A stretch of 64,000 bases of DNA from Marinagarivorans cellulosilyticus (GCF_021655555.1 NZ_AP023086.1:992001-1056000), one strand, 5' to 3'. Positions 1 through 8,784 are shown, counted from the stretch's first letter. Notes: generated by a model from the sequence alone, not told the origin. Translations and numbers: made by a program.

Positions 1-24
1 GCCCACTGTTGTGGGTTTTCTTTT
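1..24 (+). terminator. Rho-independent terminator of a gene left of the window
   Basis: A CCCAC/GTGGG stem (2-6 with 11-15) with a TGTT loop is followed by a T-rich run (16-24). It probably ends transcription from a gene lying left of the window, just before ispH. Confidence 0.5.
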
Positions 25-58
25 ATGGTTTGACTCATTTTTATGCTGGATAGATGTT

Positions 59-991
59 ATGCAAATTAAGTTGGCTAACCCTCGTGGATTTTGTGCTGGC
101 GTTGATCGCGCGATTGATATTGTTAACCGCGCGTTAGATATTTTTGGCGCTCCAATCTATGTACGCCATGAAGTGGTACACAACAAGTTTGTGGTGGAAA
201 CTCTTAAAGAGCGCGGCGCTATTTTTGTGGATGAGCTTAGCGAAATTCCTGATGATGTGATTGTGATTTTTAGTGCTCACGGCGTGTCGCAAGCTGTTCG
301 CCAAGAAGCCTGCGATCGCGGTTTAAAAGTCTTTGACGCTACTTGCCCGCTGGTAACCAAGGTACATTTAGAGGTGGTTAAATACAGCGCTGATGGGTGG
401 GAGTGCATACTTATCGGGCACGAAGGTCACCCAGAAGTTGAAGGCACGATGGGGCAGTACGATACTTCGAATGGCGGCAAAATTTATCTTGTAGAAGATG
501 AGCGCAGTGTCGAAAAGTTAGAGGTGAAAAACCCCGATAAGCTTGCCTATGTTACCCAAACCACATTGTCTATGGATGATACGGCCAAAGTTATAGAAAG
601 CTTACGCAAGCGCTACACCAATATTGAGGGCCCGCGCAAAGACGACATTTGTTATGCCACTCAAAATCGTCAAGACGCGGTTAAGCAATTGGCCTTGGAA
701 ACTGATGCCGTGTTAGTGGTGGGGTCGCCGAACAGTTCGAATTCTAATAGGCTGCGCGAACTTGCGGAACGCTGCGGTACTGATGCTTATTTAATTGACG
801 GCCCAGAAGATTTAAACCCGGAATGGTTTAAAGGCAAAAAAAATATCGGTATAACTGCGGGGGCTTCAGCACCAGAGGTACTCGTAACGGATGTTATTTC
901 GGGTTTGGAAAAGTTAGGTGCTAAACCGCCTGTGGAATTGGATGGCAAACCTGAAAATGTGAGTTTTTCGTTGCCGAAAGAATTGCGTTAA
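59..991 (+). CDS. ispH: 4-hydroxy-3-methylbut-2-enyl diphosphate reductase IspH
   Basis: Last enzyme of the MEP isoprenoid pathway: a cytosolic [4Fe-4S] enzyme that reduces HMBPP to IPP and DMAPP. The protein is 310 residues, the usual family length. The three cluster cysteines are visible: Cys12 in GFCAGVDRA, Cys near 96 in DATCPLV and Cys near 197 in the CYATQNRQ motif. The start at 59 is chosen because MQIKLANPRGFCAGV is the normal IspH N-terminus; a longer in-frame start at 11 would add 16 unrelated residues and overlap the upstream terminator. A strong terminator shared with the converging argS follows directly. Its maturation depends on Fe-S assembly, which the SUF operon at 34-42 kb would supply. 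Confidence 0.97.
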   Translation: MQIKLANPRGFCAGVDRAIDIVNRALDIFGAPIYVRHEVVHNKFVVETLKERGAIFVDELSEIPDDVIVIFSAHGVSQAVRQEACDRGLKVFDATCPLVTKVHLEVVKYSADGWECILIGHEGHPEVEGTMGQYDTSNGGKIYLVEDERSVEKLEVKNPDKLAYVTQTTLSMDDTAKVIESLRKRYTNIEGPRKDDICYATQNRQDAVKQLALETDAVLVVGSPNSSNSNRLRELAERCGTDAYLIDGPEDLNPEWFKGKKNIGITAGASAPEVLVTDVISGLEKLGAKPPVELDGKPENVSFSLPKELR

Positions 992-1004
992 TAGAAATAA
1001 AAAA

Positions 1005-1027
1005 GGCTGCAATCGCAGCCTTTTTTT
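1005..1027. terminator. Bidirectional terminator between ispH and argS
   Basis: Six-bp stem GGCTGC/GCAGCC (1005-1010 with 1015-1020) with AATC loop, A-run on the left and T-run on the right (1021-1027), so it can serve both converging genes. Confidence 0.85.
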
Positions 1028-1045
1028 ATTTCTAGTGGGTTACAG

Positions 1046-2773
1046 TTACATTCTCTCCATTACCTCAATGCCCAGTAGTCCAAGCCCTGCTTCCAGCACT
1101 TCACTCACTCTCACGCTCAAACAAAGGCGGCTATTTTTGGCTTCTTCGCTTACACCCTCTTTTAATATGGGGCAGGCTTCGTAAAAGGTCATAAATAAAC
1201 TGGCTAAGTCGTATAAATAAGTACACATTAAATGCGGTAACGCTTCGGCGGCGACCTGTTCGGCGCAGTCGTGGAATTGAAGCAGTTTGATTGCCAGTGC
1301 TTTTTCTTGCTCAGCTTCTATCACAATTGGGCCATTTAATTTATTGCCTTCTGCTTTACGCAAAATACTGCGAATACGGGTATAGGCGTATTGTAGATAG
1401 GGGCCGGTATTGCCCTCAAAGCTGAGCATAGTCTCCCAATTGAAGATGTAATCATTGGTTCGGGTTTTACACAGGTCGGCATATTTAACGGCGCCTACGC
1501 CGATTTTATCGGCAATGGCTTGTAGTTCTTGCGCATCAAGTGCTGGGTTCTTTTCTTTGACTACAGCCAGTGCGCGCTCGCAAGCTTCGGTGACTAGAGC
1601 GGCTAATTTTACTGTGCCGCCTGTGCGCGTTTTAAAGGGTTTGCCATCGCTGCCCATCATGGTGCCAAAGGGGTGGTGCTCTAGGCTTACGTTCTCGTCA
1701 ACGAAGCCCGCTTTGCGTGCGGTAATAAATACCTGTTGCATGTGAAGCGATTGACGTGCGTCGATAAAATATAAAATGCGTTGGGCATTCAGGGTGTTTG
1801 CACGGTAGCGAAGGCCGGCAAGGTCTGTCGTGGCATATAAATAACCGCCATCGGCTTTTTGCACAATAACTGGTGAAGGCTCACCATCTTTATTGGCGAG
1901 TTCTTCTAGGAAAACCACTTGTGCACCGTTATCGGTAACGGCTAGTTTTTGCGTTTGTAGCTCTTTAACCAGCGTTGCTAAATCGTCGTTGTAGGCGCTT
2001 TCGCCGCGCACGTGGCTTTCGTTAAGCGATACATTTAAGTGCTGGTAAATTTCTTGGCTGTGCATTAACGAAATGTCGCGGAATTGTTGCCATAACGCTA
2101 ACATTTTTTCGTCGCCGCCTTGCAGCTTAACGACGTATTCGCGCGCGGTATTGGCGAAGTCTGGCTCTTTGTCAAAGCGCACCTTGGCCTGTTGATAGAA
2201 CACTTCTAAATCTTTTAGCGCCAGTGCTGGGTTTTCGCCTTTGGCCATTTCGCTCTCTAGGTGCGCGATAAGCATGCCAAACTGCGTACCCCAATCGCCA
2301 ACGTGATTTTGGCGATTAACGTTATAGCCTAAATATTCCATCGTGCGAACAACAGCATCGCCAATAATGGTAGAGCGCAAGTGCCCCACGTGCATTTCTT
2401 TGGCGAGGTTAGGGCCGGAATAATCGACAACAATGGTTTTAGTGGTATTGGCGTCGTCGCTACCCTGGTTTGCCGTGAGAGCTTGGGCTTTTTCGCCAAG
2501 CCAGCTATTGTGAAGGTGTATGTTGATAAAACCTGGCCCCGCGATTTCGACTTTACTGGCGATATCGTCAATCGAAAGGTGCTCTACGATGCTTTGCGCA
2601 ATAGCGCGCGGGTTGCTTTTCATGGCCTTGGCGGCGCCCATGGCACCGTTGGCTTGGTAATCGCCGAAGTTAGCGTTCTTGCTTGGGGCAACATGCGGTT
2701 GACACTCGGCCGGAATACCCGCAGCCTGCATGGCTTGGCTAACACGTTCAGATAAAATATTGCGAAGGCTCAT
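1046..2773 (-). CDS. argS: Arginyl-tRNA synthetase ArgS
   Basis: Class I aminoacyl-tRNA synthetase that charges tRNA-Arg in the cytoplasm. With the start at 2773 the protein is 575 residues, as expected for bacterial ArgS, and begins MSLRNILSERV. The HIGH signature appears as HVGH at residues 128-131. The KMSKS position is replaced by the GSDGKPFKTR-type loop typical of ArgS. The N-terminal Add-1 domain lies before residue 90 and the anticodon-binding (DALR) domain occupies the C-terminus, which ends in the conserved GLLGIEVMERM. A longer frame up to 2848 has no family support. It diverges from the acyl-CoA gene at 2864 across about 90 bp that must hold both promoters. Confidence 0.97.
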   Translation of the reverse strand: MSLRNILSERVSQAMQAAGIPAECQPHVAPSKNANFGDYQANGAMGAAKAMKSNPRAIAQSIVEHLSIDDIASKVEIAGPGFINIHLHNSWLGEKAQALTANQGSDDANTTKTIVVDYSGPNLAKEMHVGHLRSTIIGDAVVRTMEYLGYNVNRQNHVGDWGTQFGMLIAHLESEMAKGENPALALKDLEVFYQQAKVRFDKEPDFANTAREYVVKLQGGDEKMLALWQQFRDISLMHSQEIYQHLNVSLNESHVRGESAYNDDLATLVKELQTQKLAVTDNGAQVVFLEELANKDGEPSPVIVQKADGGYLYATTDLAGLRYRANTLNAQRILYFIDARQSLHMQQVFITARKAGFVDENVSLEHHPFGTMMGSDGKPFKTRTGGTVKLAALVTEACERALAVVKEKNPALDAQELQAIADKIGVGAVKYADLCKTRTNDYIFNWETMLSFEGNTGPYLQYAYTRIRSILRKAEGNKLNGPIVIEAEQEKALAIKLLQFHDCAEQVAAEALPHLMCTYLYDLASLFMTFYEACPILKEGVSEEAKNSRLCLSVRVSEVLEAGLGLLGIEVMERM

Positions 2774-2863
2774 ATTCACTACACTGTACTTAATATAACG
2801 GAAAATAAATAAATCGAACGATTGTAGCGGCCTGCTGAAACGTTGCAAGCAAGAGGGCTAAAA

Positions 2864-3649
2864 ATGACAGATATATCGACGATTCTGCTGAAATCGGGTC
2901 ATATTCGAGCAGAATCGGCAAATAACGGTGGCACGTGGTTGCTAACGTTAGATCGCGGTGCGGTTAAAAACGCACTGAATCTTGCGATGTATGAAGATTT
3001 AGCGGCCTTGCTTGCGGGCTTTGATGCTAGTGATACGGGGCGTGTCGTTATTTTGGCTGGCGCTAGCGGGTGCTTTACCAGTGGTAATGATCTTTCAGAT
3101 TTTACGGCTGCGGGTATCGATAATATTGTCAGTGAGGATTCCAGCTTGTGGCGCTTTATGGTGGCCCTTAGGGATTGTTCTAAGCCTGTTATTGTGGCAG
3201 TTGATGGCCTTGCGATAGGCATTGGTACCACGATGCTACTACATGCGGATGCTATTTTTGCTTCGGCGCGAGCGAGTTTTGCTATGCCCTTTGCTAAGCT
3301 GGGGTTATGCCCTGAGTACGGCAGCTCGCTGCTGTTGCCCAAGCGTATTGGTTATTTGAAGGCGGCACAGTGGTTAATGCTCGGGGATACCATCTCGGCG
3401 GAGCAAGCGCAGGATGCCGGTTTGGTCAATGCGGTTGTTGATGATGCTTTAGCGGTGGCAATGGACTATGCATTACGGCTGCAGGCTTTGCCGCCTAAGG
3501 CTTTGATTACCGCTAAAGCGTTACTAAAATCGGCGGATAAAAACAGTGTTGCGCAGTGTATGCTAGCTGAGGCAGAGCACTTTAAGGCGGCATTAAACGG
3601 TAAAGAGTTTGCTGATGCGGTAGCGGCTTTTTTCGGTAAAAGCGAATAA
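2864..3649 (+). CDS. Enoyl-CoA hydratase/isomerase family protein
   Basis: Crotonase-fold protein of 261 residues acting on acyl-CoA thioesters, probably in fatty-acid or organic-acid degradation. Crotonase signatures are visible: the oxyanion-hole segments SGNDLSDF and the AIGIG segment before the helix carrying HADAIFAS. A PEYGSSLLLPKRIG stretch puts an acidic residue where Delta3,Delta2-enoyl-CoA isomerases carry their catalytic Glu, so isomerase activity is at least as likely as hydratase. Start 2864 has an upstream AGAGGG; the in-frame start at 2843 would overlap the argS promoter. It is followed after 27 bp by an SDR resembling dienoyl-CoA reductases, which suggests a two-gene operon for handling unsaturated acyl-CoAs. 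Confidence 0.85.
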   Translation: MTDISTILLKSGHIRAESANNGGTWLLTLDRGAVKNALNLAMYEDLAALLAGFDASDTGRVVILAGASGCFTSGNDLSDFTAAGIDNIVSEDSSLWRFMVALRDCSKPVIVAVDGLAIGIGTTMLLHADAIFASARASFAMPFAKLGLCPEYGSSLLLPKRIGYLKAAQWLMLGDTISAEQAQDAGLVNAVVDDALAVAMDYALRLQALPPKALITAKALLKSADKNSVAQCMLAEAEHFKAALNGKEFADAVAAFFGKSE

Positions 3650-3676
3650 CAAAATAATTTATATTGGAAAAATATA

Positions 3677-4498
3677 ATGATAACAATTGATTGTAGTGCC
3701 TTAAACGTGATGGTTGTCGGTGGCACTAGCGGTATTAATCGCGGTATAGCCGAGCTTTTTGCCGAGCATGGTGCAGCTGTTGCGGTGGCCAGCCGCACCC
3801 AAAGTAAAGTGGACGATACAGTGGCCTCGTTAAAAGCGTTGGGGGCCTCTAAGGCGCTAGGTTTTGTTGCCGATGTTCGCAACTATGATGATTTGCAGGT
3901 AGGCCTAGAAAATGCCGCAAAAGCGATGGGCGGTTTTGATGTGGTTGTATCGGGCGCTGCCGGTAACTTTCCGGCGCTAGCGAGTGAGATGTCGCCGAAT
4001 GCGTTTAAATCTGTTATCGATATCGATTTAATCGGCACCTATCACGTTATGCGCGCTATTTATCCGTTATTAAATAAGCCTGGCGCTTCGGTGATTAGTA
4101 TTTCTGCGCCGCAGGCACAAATGCCAATGGTGGCGCAGGCGCACGTATCAGCGGCCAAAGCGGGGGTCGATATGATCACGCGCAACCTCGCTAACGAGTG
4201 GGGTGCTAGTGGGGTGCGAATTAATAGCATTATCCCAGGCCCAATCGAAGGCACCGAGGGGGTGGCAAGGTTGGCGCCCACCCCAGCGGCTATGAAACTT
4301 TGCGTAAAATCGGTACCGCTGCAGCGCATGGGTACGCCACAGGACATTGGCAATGCCTGTTTGTTTTTAGCGTCTCCACTGGCCAGTTATATCACTGGCG
4401 CGGTTATTCCCGTTGACGGCGGTTGGCTGCAAGGTGGCGTTGCGGCCGTAGCGGCAACCTTTAGCCAATTATTACAAGGCGATAACCCCGGGGCTTAG
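3677..4498 (+). CDS. SDR oxidoreductase, 2,4-dienoyl-CoA-reductase-like
   Basis: NAD(P)-dependent short-chain dehydrogenase of 273 residues. The Rossmann glycine motif reads GGTSGINRGIA near residues 13-23. The usual YxxxK catalytic pair is replaced by HVSAAK: the lysine is kept but the tyrosine position is histidine. This substitution, the AxxHxSxAKAGVD context and the later GPIEGTEG stretch match the 2,4-dienoyl-CoA reductase branch (peroxisomal DECR2-like), which does not use the classical tyrosine at that place. Together with the enoyl-CoA hydratase/isomerase just upstream (27 bp gap), the likely role is removal of double bonds from unsaturated fatty acyl-CoAs. The substrate is inferred from family resemblance only. 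Confidence 0.8.
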   Translation: MITIDCSALNVMVVGGTSGINRGIAELFAEHGAAVAVASRTQSKVDDTVASLKALGASKALGFVADVRNYDDLQVGLENAAKAMGGFDVVVSGAAGNFPALASEMSPNAFKSVIDIDLIGTYHVMRAIYPLLNKPGASVISISAPQAQMPMVAQAHVSAAKAGVDMITRNLANEWGASGVRINSIIPGPIEGTEGVARLAPTPAAMKLCVKSVPLQRMGTPQDIGNACLFLASPLASYITGAVIPVDGGWLQGGVAAVAATFSQLLQGDNPGA

Positions 4499-4564
4499 CG
4501 CCCCAAAATATACTTATTAGGCAATGGCGGTGCTAGAGCCGCTCTTTTTGGGTTTTTAGGTTGA

Positions 4565-4750
4565 TTAGCTATTTTCGTCCTGTAAGACAACATTAATTTC
4601 GCCGCGATTATCAATGCTGGCCTTCACGCTAATAGGGCGGCAGCACACAAAGCAATCTTCAATATATTCTTGCTCGCTTTCGCTGGTATCAATCACTAGC
4701 TCTATTGGTTCTCCGCAATAGGGGCAATGGCATTTTTGTGTATCTAGCAT
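4565..4750 (-). CDS. CPXCG motif-containing zinc-ribbon protein
   Basis: Small 61-residue protein starting MLDTQKCHCPYCG. Two CxxC knuckles (CPYC near residues 9-12 and CFVC near 33-36) form a probable zinc ribbon of the CPXCG cysteine-rich family (PF14255-type), whose function is unknown. Start 4750 is preferred; a longer frame to 4798 would run into the upstream phospholipase-like gene. It lies 10 bp downstream of that gene on the same strand, so the two are probably cotranscribed. Confidence 0.8.
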   Translation of the reverse strand: MLDTQKCHCPYCGEPIELVIDTSESEQEYIEDCFVCCRPISVKASIDNRGEINVVLQDENS

Positions 4751-4760
4751 CGTAAACTCT

Positions 4761-5450
4761 TTATTTGAAGCGTTGCCACAGTGTTTCAAAGTTTTCAAGA
4801 AAGGTTTGAATGAGCGCGTCGCTGCTAATTAGGGTGATGTTTTCTTCGTTGTACTGTGATGCACTACGGGTCCAGTTAAAGCTGCCATTAATCAGGGTGG
4901 CGCCGTCAAAAATAGCATATTTGTGGTGCATATGGTGGCGGCTAGTATCTGTGCGAACGGGAATGCCAGCATCGGCTAAAAAGTCGACATCGCTACCTAA
5001 GTCTTCTGTTTTATCGTTATCGGTTAATAGTCGTATGCTTACGCCGCGTTTGTGGGCGGCCAATAGCGCATCGCGAATAAAGTTGTCTGAAATAGTAAAA
5101 ACACAGACATCAATGCTTTTAGCTGCGCGTTGGCACTGATCAATAATCACTTTTCGGCATTGCTCGCCAGGGCTAAAAAAAGCATCAGCTTTAACCTCTG
5201 GTGCTGCAAGGTCTAGTGCTTTCGTTAGTTTTTCGAGCCATTTTAGAATGTTGATTTGTTTATCGTGAGATGTGGCCACTTCTTCTTTGGCTAGCTTAAA
5301 TGCGGTATTTCTTGCAAAACTGCGCAACTCTTTTGTTGCTCCTTGTAATAGTGCTGTTAAATCGTCTTTTTCTGTGCCGGATAATACCGCGTCTTCTATC
5401 GAGGCTTTTAAACAAGCGGTAATTGATTCTTGGGTTTGAACGTAGCTCAT
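4761..5450 (-). CDS. Phospholipase D-like domain protein
   Basis: A 229-residue protein with one PLD catalytic half-site in its C-terminal part: HHKYAIFDGATLINGSFNWT, the HxK-(x)n-GS/N form. One HKD motif per chain suggests that an active site would form in a homodimer, as in Nuc endonuclease or mitochondrial PLD6. The first 90 residues are helical and charged and not recognised. No signal peptide is visible, so it is probably cytoplasmic; substrate (phospholipid or nucleic acid) cannot be read from sequence. Start 5450 has AAGGA about eight bases upstream, better placed than the in-frame start at 5474. Confidence 0.75.
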   Translation of the reverse strand: MSYVQTQESITACLKASIEDAVLSGTEKDDLTALLQGATKELRSFARNTAFKLAKEEVATSHDKQINILKWLEKLTKALDLAAPEVKADAFFSPGEQCRKVIIDQCQRAAKSIDVCVFTISDNFIRDALLAAHKRGVSIRLLTDNDKTEDLGSDVDFLADAGIPVRTDTSRHHMHHKYAIFDGATLINGSFNWTRSASQYNEENITLISSDALIQTFLENFETLWQRFK

Positions 5451-5477
5451 GTTGTGCTTCCTTATAAATTGCACGCG

Positions 5478-5510
5478 AAAAAAAGGGCCAGCAAGCTGAC
5501 CCTTTTAATT
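5478..5510 (-). terminator. Terminator of the GH5 gene
   Basis: An imperfect nine-bp stem (AGGGCCAGC with GCTGACCCT, one mismatch) with a two-base loop lies just past the GH5 stop. Reading leftward it is followed by an uninterrupted T-run (A-run 5478-5484 on the plus strand). Confidence 0.75.
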
Positions 5511-5534
5511 ATGGAGTAAACTCAGTTGGTTAGA

Positions 5535-7235
5535 TTACCACGTTAGCATGGTGCCTTTAACGTACAGGCCTGATTCGGTGAGGTCGCCATCAGTCCAGTT
5601 ACCATTTGCACTGGCGCCAGCCTTAAGGGCTGAAGAGCTTTCCGGTTGGCCTTGCGCGGTTACCGCTTTATCGTTTAAGGCCCAGTTTGCGTGGCTAATG
5701 TTGTTGTCATACAAAAGCTTCATCCAAGTATTGGTGGACTCAATATCAATAGCACCCGCACCGCTGGCTTCTGAGGTTCCCCATTCCGTAACAAACAAGG
5801 GGATCCCTTTGTTTATTGCATAAATCGCTTTCGACTGAATATCGCCTTTGTGAGTGGCTGCATAGAAATGCAGTGTGTAGGCAATGTTGTCGTACTCAGT
5901 GATTGGGTCGTCTGCAGCTTCGTTTACGAACTGTGAATAAAAGCGTGTACCTACAATAATCAAATTGTCGGGGTCAATGGCGCGGATTTCTTCAATCACT
6001 TCTAAAGCGTATGGTTTGATGTGGCCAGACCACGTCGACTCGATAGGTTCGTTATAAATTTCGTAAATAACGTTATCGTAGCTACCGTATTTGGTGGCCA
6101 TTTCTTTAAAGAATTGAATTGATTGTTGAGTGTAGTTTTCAGCTTCGTGGCTGTGCCAGTCGATAATTACATACATATCGTTGGCGATTGCTGCATCTAT
6201 CACGGCCTCAACCTTTGCCTGGTTGCTAGCGGGTGATTCAATATAGCCACCAGGCGCTTCTACACCTAAAGCTGCGCGAATAAGTTTTGAATTCCACTGG
6301 GTTTTCAGTTCGCGAACAATATTTGCGTTGTAATACTTTTCGCCGCCCCAGCCGTCGTTAGACCAGAACAAACTATTACCGGCTAAGCTGCCGCGCTTGC
6401 CACCAAATAATACTTGGTTGCCATCGGTGGTGATTGGCACAATCGAGGTGATGTTCTCACTGCCGACGCCTTCGTTACCACCACCTTGACCTGCGCCAGC
6501 TGTTCCGCAAGCGTTACCCAAATAAAGGCCTATATTATCGAATTCGATATCAATGGCTTGATCGCCCACACCCAAGGTAAGGCGGCCGCCTGGGGCCGCC
6601 ATATCGGCCGTGAAGGTATGCTTGTAGGTTTGATATTCGCTGGACACGGTTATGGTCTCGCCGCCACCCATTACGCTAGCGTATAGAGGACCATCTGTGT
6701 CCACGTTAACGTCTATTGTTCGCAAATTGGCTGCTTTTGCGTCATAACACACGGTATAAGTTTCACCGTTCTCAATAGTCGCTGGGTGTTGAACTTGGAC
6801 GTGCCAAGACAATTCAGTAGCATCGGGGATTGTGATGGCTAGGGCGCCGTCAAAGGTCGACGTGGCTAGGCCGGGGGTTAGGTTGTAAACAGTGAAAAAC
6901 TCAGCACCATCATCGAATAAACCGGTACTTAATAAAAGCGACTCTGGGCCCGCATTTTGGCTACTCGCTGAACTCATCGATGGGGCAGAGCTGGAGCTGG
7001 GTGCAATGCTCGAGCTAGACATCATCATGCTAGAAGAGCTTTGCATGATTGATGAGGAGCTGACAGCCATTGAGCTAGAGCTTTCTTGTGCTGCTTCGCT
7101 AGAAGAATTGCCTGCGCTGCTTGATGGCATTGTATTGCCACCACAGGCGGCAAGCGCCGCAATAGCGGTTGCCAATATCAAGTATTTGGGAAGTGCTCGG
7201 CCAGTCTTAGCAAATGGCCCGCTAATGTTCGTCAT
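5535..7235 (-). CDS. GH5 endoglucanase lipoprotein with poly-Ser linker and CBM-like domain
   Basis: Predicted cell-surface or periplasmic endo-beta-glucanase (566 residues). A signal peptide ends in the lipobox LAAC with Cys31. Residues 37-93 form a serine-rich linker. Residues about 97-240 form a beta-rich domain resembling CBM4/9 carbohydrate-binding modules. A short Gly-rich stretch (246-258) leads into a GH5 catalytic domain (about 262-560). The acid/base is Glu396 in IYNEP and the nucleophile Glu484 in FVTEWG; the conserved LHFYA histidine is at 456. The layout resembles GH5 subfamily 2 cellulases. It should supply cello-oligosaccharides, which fits the cellobiose phosphorylase at 15.5 kb. 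It has its own terminator. Confidence 0.92.
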   Translation of the reverse strand: MTNISGPFAKTGRALPKYLILATAIAALAACGGNTMPSSSAGNSSSEAAQESSSSMAVSSSSIMQSSSSMMMSSSSIAPSSSSAPSMSSASSQNAGPESLLLSTGLFDDGAEFFTVYNLTPGLATSTFDGALAITIPDATELSWHVQVQHPATIENGETYTVCYDAKAANLRTIDVNVDTDGPLYASVMGGGETITVSSEYQTYKHTFTADMAAPGGRLTLGVGDQAIDIEFDNIGLYLGNACGTAGAGQGGGNEGVGSENITSIVPITTDGNQVLFGGKRGSLAGNSLFWSNDGWGGEKYYNANIVRELKTQWNSKLIRAALGVEAPGGYIESPASNQAKVEAVIDAAIANDMYVIIDWHSHEAENYTQQSIQFFKEMATKYGSYDNVIYEIYNEPIESTWSGHIKPYALEVIEEIRAIDPDNLIIVGTRFYSQFVNEAADDPITEYDNIAYTLHFYAATHKGDIQSKAIYAINKGIPLFVTEWGTSEASGAGAIDIESTNTWMKLLYDNNISHANWALNDKAVTAQGQPESSSALKAGASANGNWTDGDLTESGLYVKGTMLTW

Positions 7236-7470
7236 AGTCGTACCTTGTTATTTTATAGGTTTAAATGTTGCTGTTTTAGGCTTTGAAATAGTTCGAGAGC
7301 ACGGTAGCATCATTTTTTAGTGCATTTTATGATCGTGTCGTCAAAAAATGCGACTGAATAGTAAGAACAAACCTTTAGTAGAGCTGGCGTGCAAAATTAG
7401 TGTGAAAAACGGTACGCGCTAGAGGGTAAGTATTGCTCTAGCTCGTTTGCGGGCGAGATCGATCGATTTA
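7236..7470. other. Upstream region of the GH5 gene
   Basis: This stretch separates the GH5 start from the glycine-zipper gene 3' end and must carry the GH5 promoter on the minus strand. No convincing operator or RNA gene was seen in it. Confidence 0.4.
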
Positions 7471-7560
7471 CGGTTCTGTCGGGTGTGGTGCTGCGAGCTC
7501 CGGTATTGCAAACTACGGCACTGCAGGTTGCGGTACTGCAAGTTACGGTATTACAGGCTC
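7471..7560. repeat. Six-copy 15-bp tandem repeat spanning the 3' end of the glycine-zipper gene
   Basis: Six consecutive 15-bp units start at 7471, 7486, 7501, 7516, 7531 and 7546. On the plus strand they begin CGGTNNTGC in most copies, e.g. CGGTACTGCAAGTTA at 7531. The first unit in coding sense encodes EPVIP of the glycine-zipper protein. The following units continue in the same frame as pentapeptides ending in P, but two carry TAA or TAG as first codon, and a third stop (TAA) follows the last unit at 7468-7470. Confidence 0.85.
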
Positions 7561-8463
7561 GCCGCGCTTGAGTTGAAGGGTATCGCCTGTAGGGTGTTGG
7601 GTCATTCTAACGTTACCAATGCCTGCATCCGATTGGTACATCACGTTATAGGCAATAACGGTGTTTTCCCGAGCTTTTAGGTTTGCCAGTTGCTCAGGTG
7701 TTGTAAGAAGCTGACCAAATTCAAAAGGGATTTCTGTGCCAACCTCAGGGGCCTTAGCTAGAGTACTCATGCCGAGTTTATCGCCAAGGCTATAGGTCAC
7801 TTCATACATTGGCGGCGGCATATTGGCCTTAATTGCTTTAACTTTATTGATGTCGGTGATTATCTCGCCATTCACTACTGGCAGTGGCTGCTTGGGTAGG
7901 TAGCTTGCAGTAATGGTTTGGTGCTGGCCTTCAACGTTAACAGTTACTTCATAACCTGTGGTTTGGTCCGGTTCGCGAACGTTATTACAGACTTGCTCCA
8001 CAGTTTGATACGTTTGTTGCTGCTGATGCTGAGCCTGCGCACTTTTCCCGATTAAGCCGCCGGCAATGGCGCCCAGCGCGGTAGCCGCTTTTTTGCCATT
8101 GCCGCCACCCACCTGATTACCCAGCAGCCCGCCAATTACTGCGCCTGCCGCTGTTCCTGCAATTTGATTTTCATCTTTGCTGGGGGCCTGGTGTGTAACT
8201 GTGCGCTCCTCACATACTTCACGCACTTGGCCTGCCACGACAATGGGTTTGCTACTGATAATATTGGCAAGCGTAGGTGCGCCGGGTGTGACCAGTGGCT
8301 CTACTTGAGTAATCGTGGCAAATTGCTGCTCCATGCCAATGGTAATCGGCGTAACCGAAACAATCGCCGCGCTTTGAGGGCTTGCGCTGCGAATCGCGTA
8401 GGCGCCGCCTGCAGTTGCGATAATAGTGCCCAGTAAAACGCCGGTAAGCATATGTTTATTCAT
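7543..8463 (-). CDS. Glycine-zipper 2TM domain envelope protein
   Basis: A 306-residue protein with an N-terminal hydrophobic segment (residues 5-24: signal peptide or anchor). A glycine-zipper segment at about 100-135 (GTAAGAVIGGLLGNQVGGG and GAIAGGLIG) is of the kind found in 17-kDa-antigen/SlyB-like outer-membrane proteins, with a Gln-rich patch (QHQQQQ) behind it. The C-terminal half (about 160-306) is not recognised. A well-placed GGAG lies before ATG 8463. The stop codon sits inside a 15-bp tandem repeat whose further copies remain in frame, so the ancestral protein may have been about 25 residues longer. Likely role: envelope integrity; no specific function can be assigned. Confidence 0.75.
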   Translation of the reverse strand: MNKHMLTGVLLGTIIATAGGAYAIRSASPQSAAIVSVTPITIGMEQQFATITQVEPLVTPGAPTLANIISSKPIVVAGQVREVCEERTVTHQAPSKDENQIAGTAAGAVIGGLLGNQVGGGNGKKAATALGAIAGGLIGKSAQAQHQQQQTYQTVEQVCNNVREPDQTTGYEVTVNVEGQHQTITASYLPKQPLPVVNGEIITDINKVKAIKANMPPPMYEVTYSLGDKLGMSTLAKAPEVGTEIPFEFGQLLTTPEQLANLKARENTVIAYNVMYQSDAGIGNVRMTQHPTGDTLQLKRGEPVIP

Positions 8464-8731
8464 AAGAACTCCGTTACGGACTGTTCAGATAATGGCTTGC
8501 GAAAAGCCAGTTTACATTGTTAGCTCTGTAGGCTGATTGTAAGCGCTGGGCTTCGAAAGCCAAGTGACTAGTGCGCAGAGTGCTGGCAGCGTCGCGTTTC
8601 GAAAATTTGGTTGTGTATCAGGCGCGGTAGTCAGCTTTGGTTAATGTAAGCATCTTAAGGCCGGCCTCAGTGCGGGAAGTAGCTTAGGGTGTTTGTTCTC
8701 GGCTGTTAAATGGGTTGCGCGTAAATATCAA
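8464..8731. other. Region upstream of the glycine-zipper gene
   Basis: About 270 bp between the glycine-zipper start and the next terminator. It must hold the minus-strand promoter of that gene; no coding sequence, RNA gene or clear repeat was seen. Confidence 0.4.
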
Positions 8732-8756
8732 AAAGGGCAGCTAAACGCTGCCCTTT
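8728..8756 (-). terminator. Terminator of the sugar dehydrogenase gene
   Basis: Perfect ten-bp stem AAAGGGCAGC/GCTGCCCTTT (8732-8741 with 8747-8756) and a five-base loop, with a short T-run when read leftward. Confidence 0.85.
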
Positions 8757-8784
8757 GCGGGCGGTTCTTGCGGGTAAATTGATG

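Noticed and set aside
2381..2755. 124-codon open frame on the plus strand inside argS
   Set aside because: Antisense shadow of a conserved housekeeping gene.
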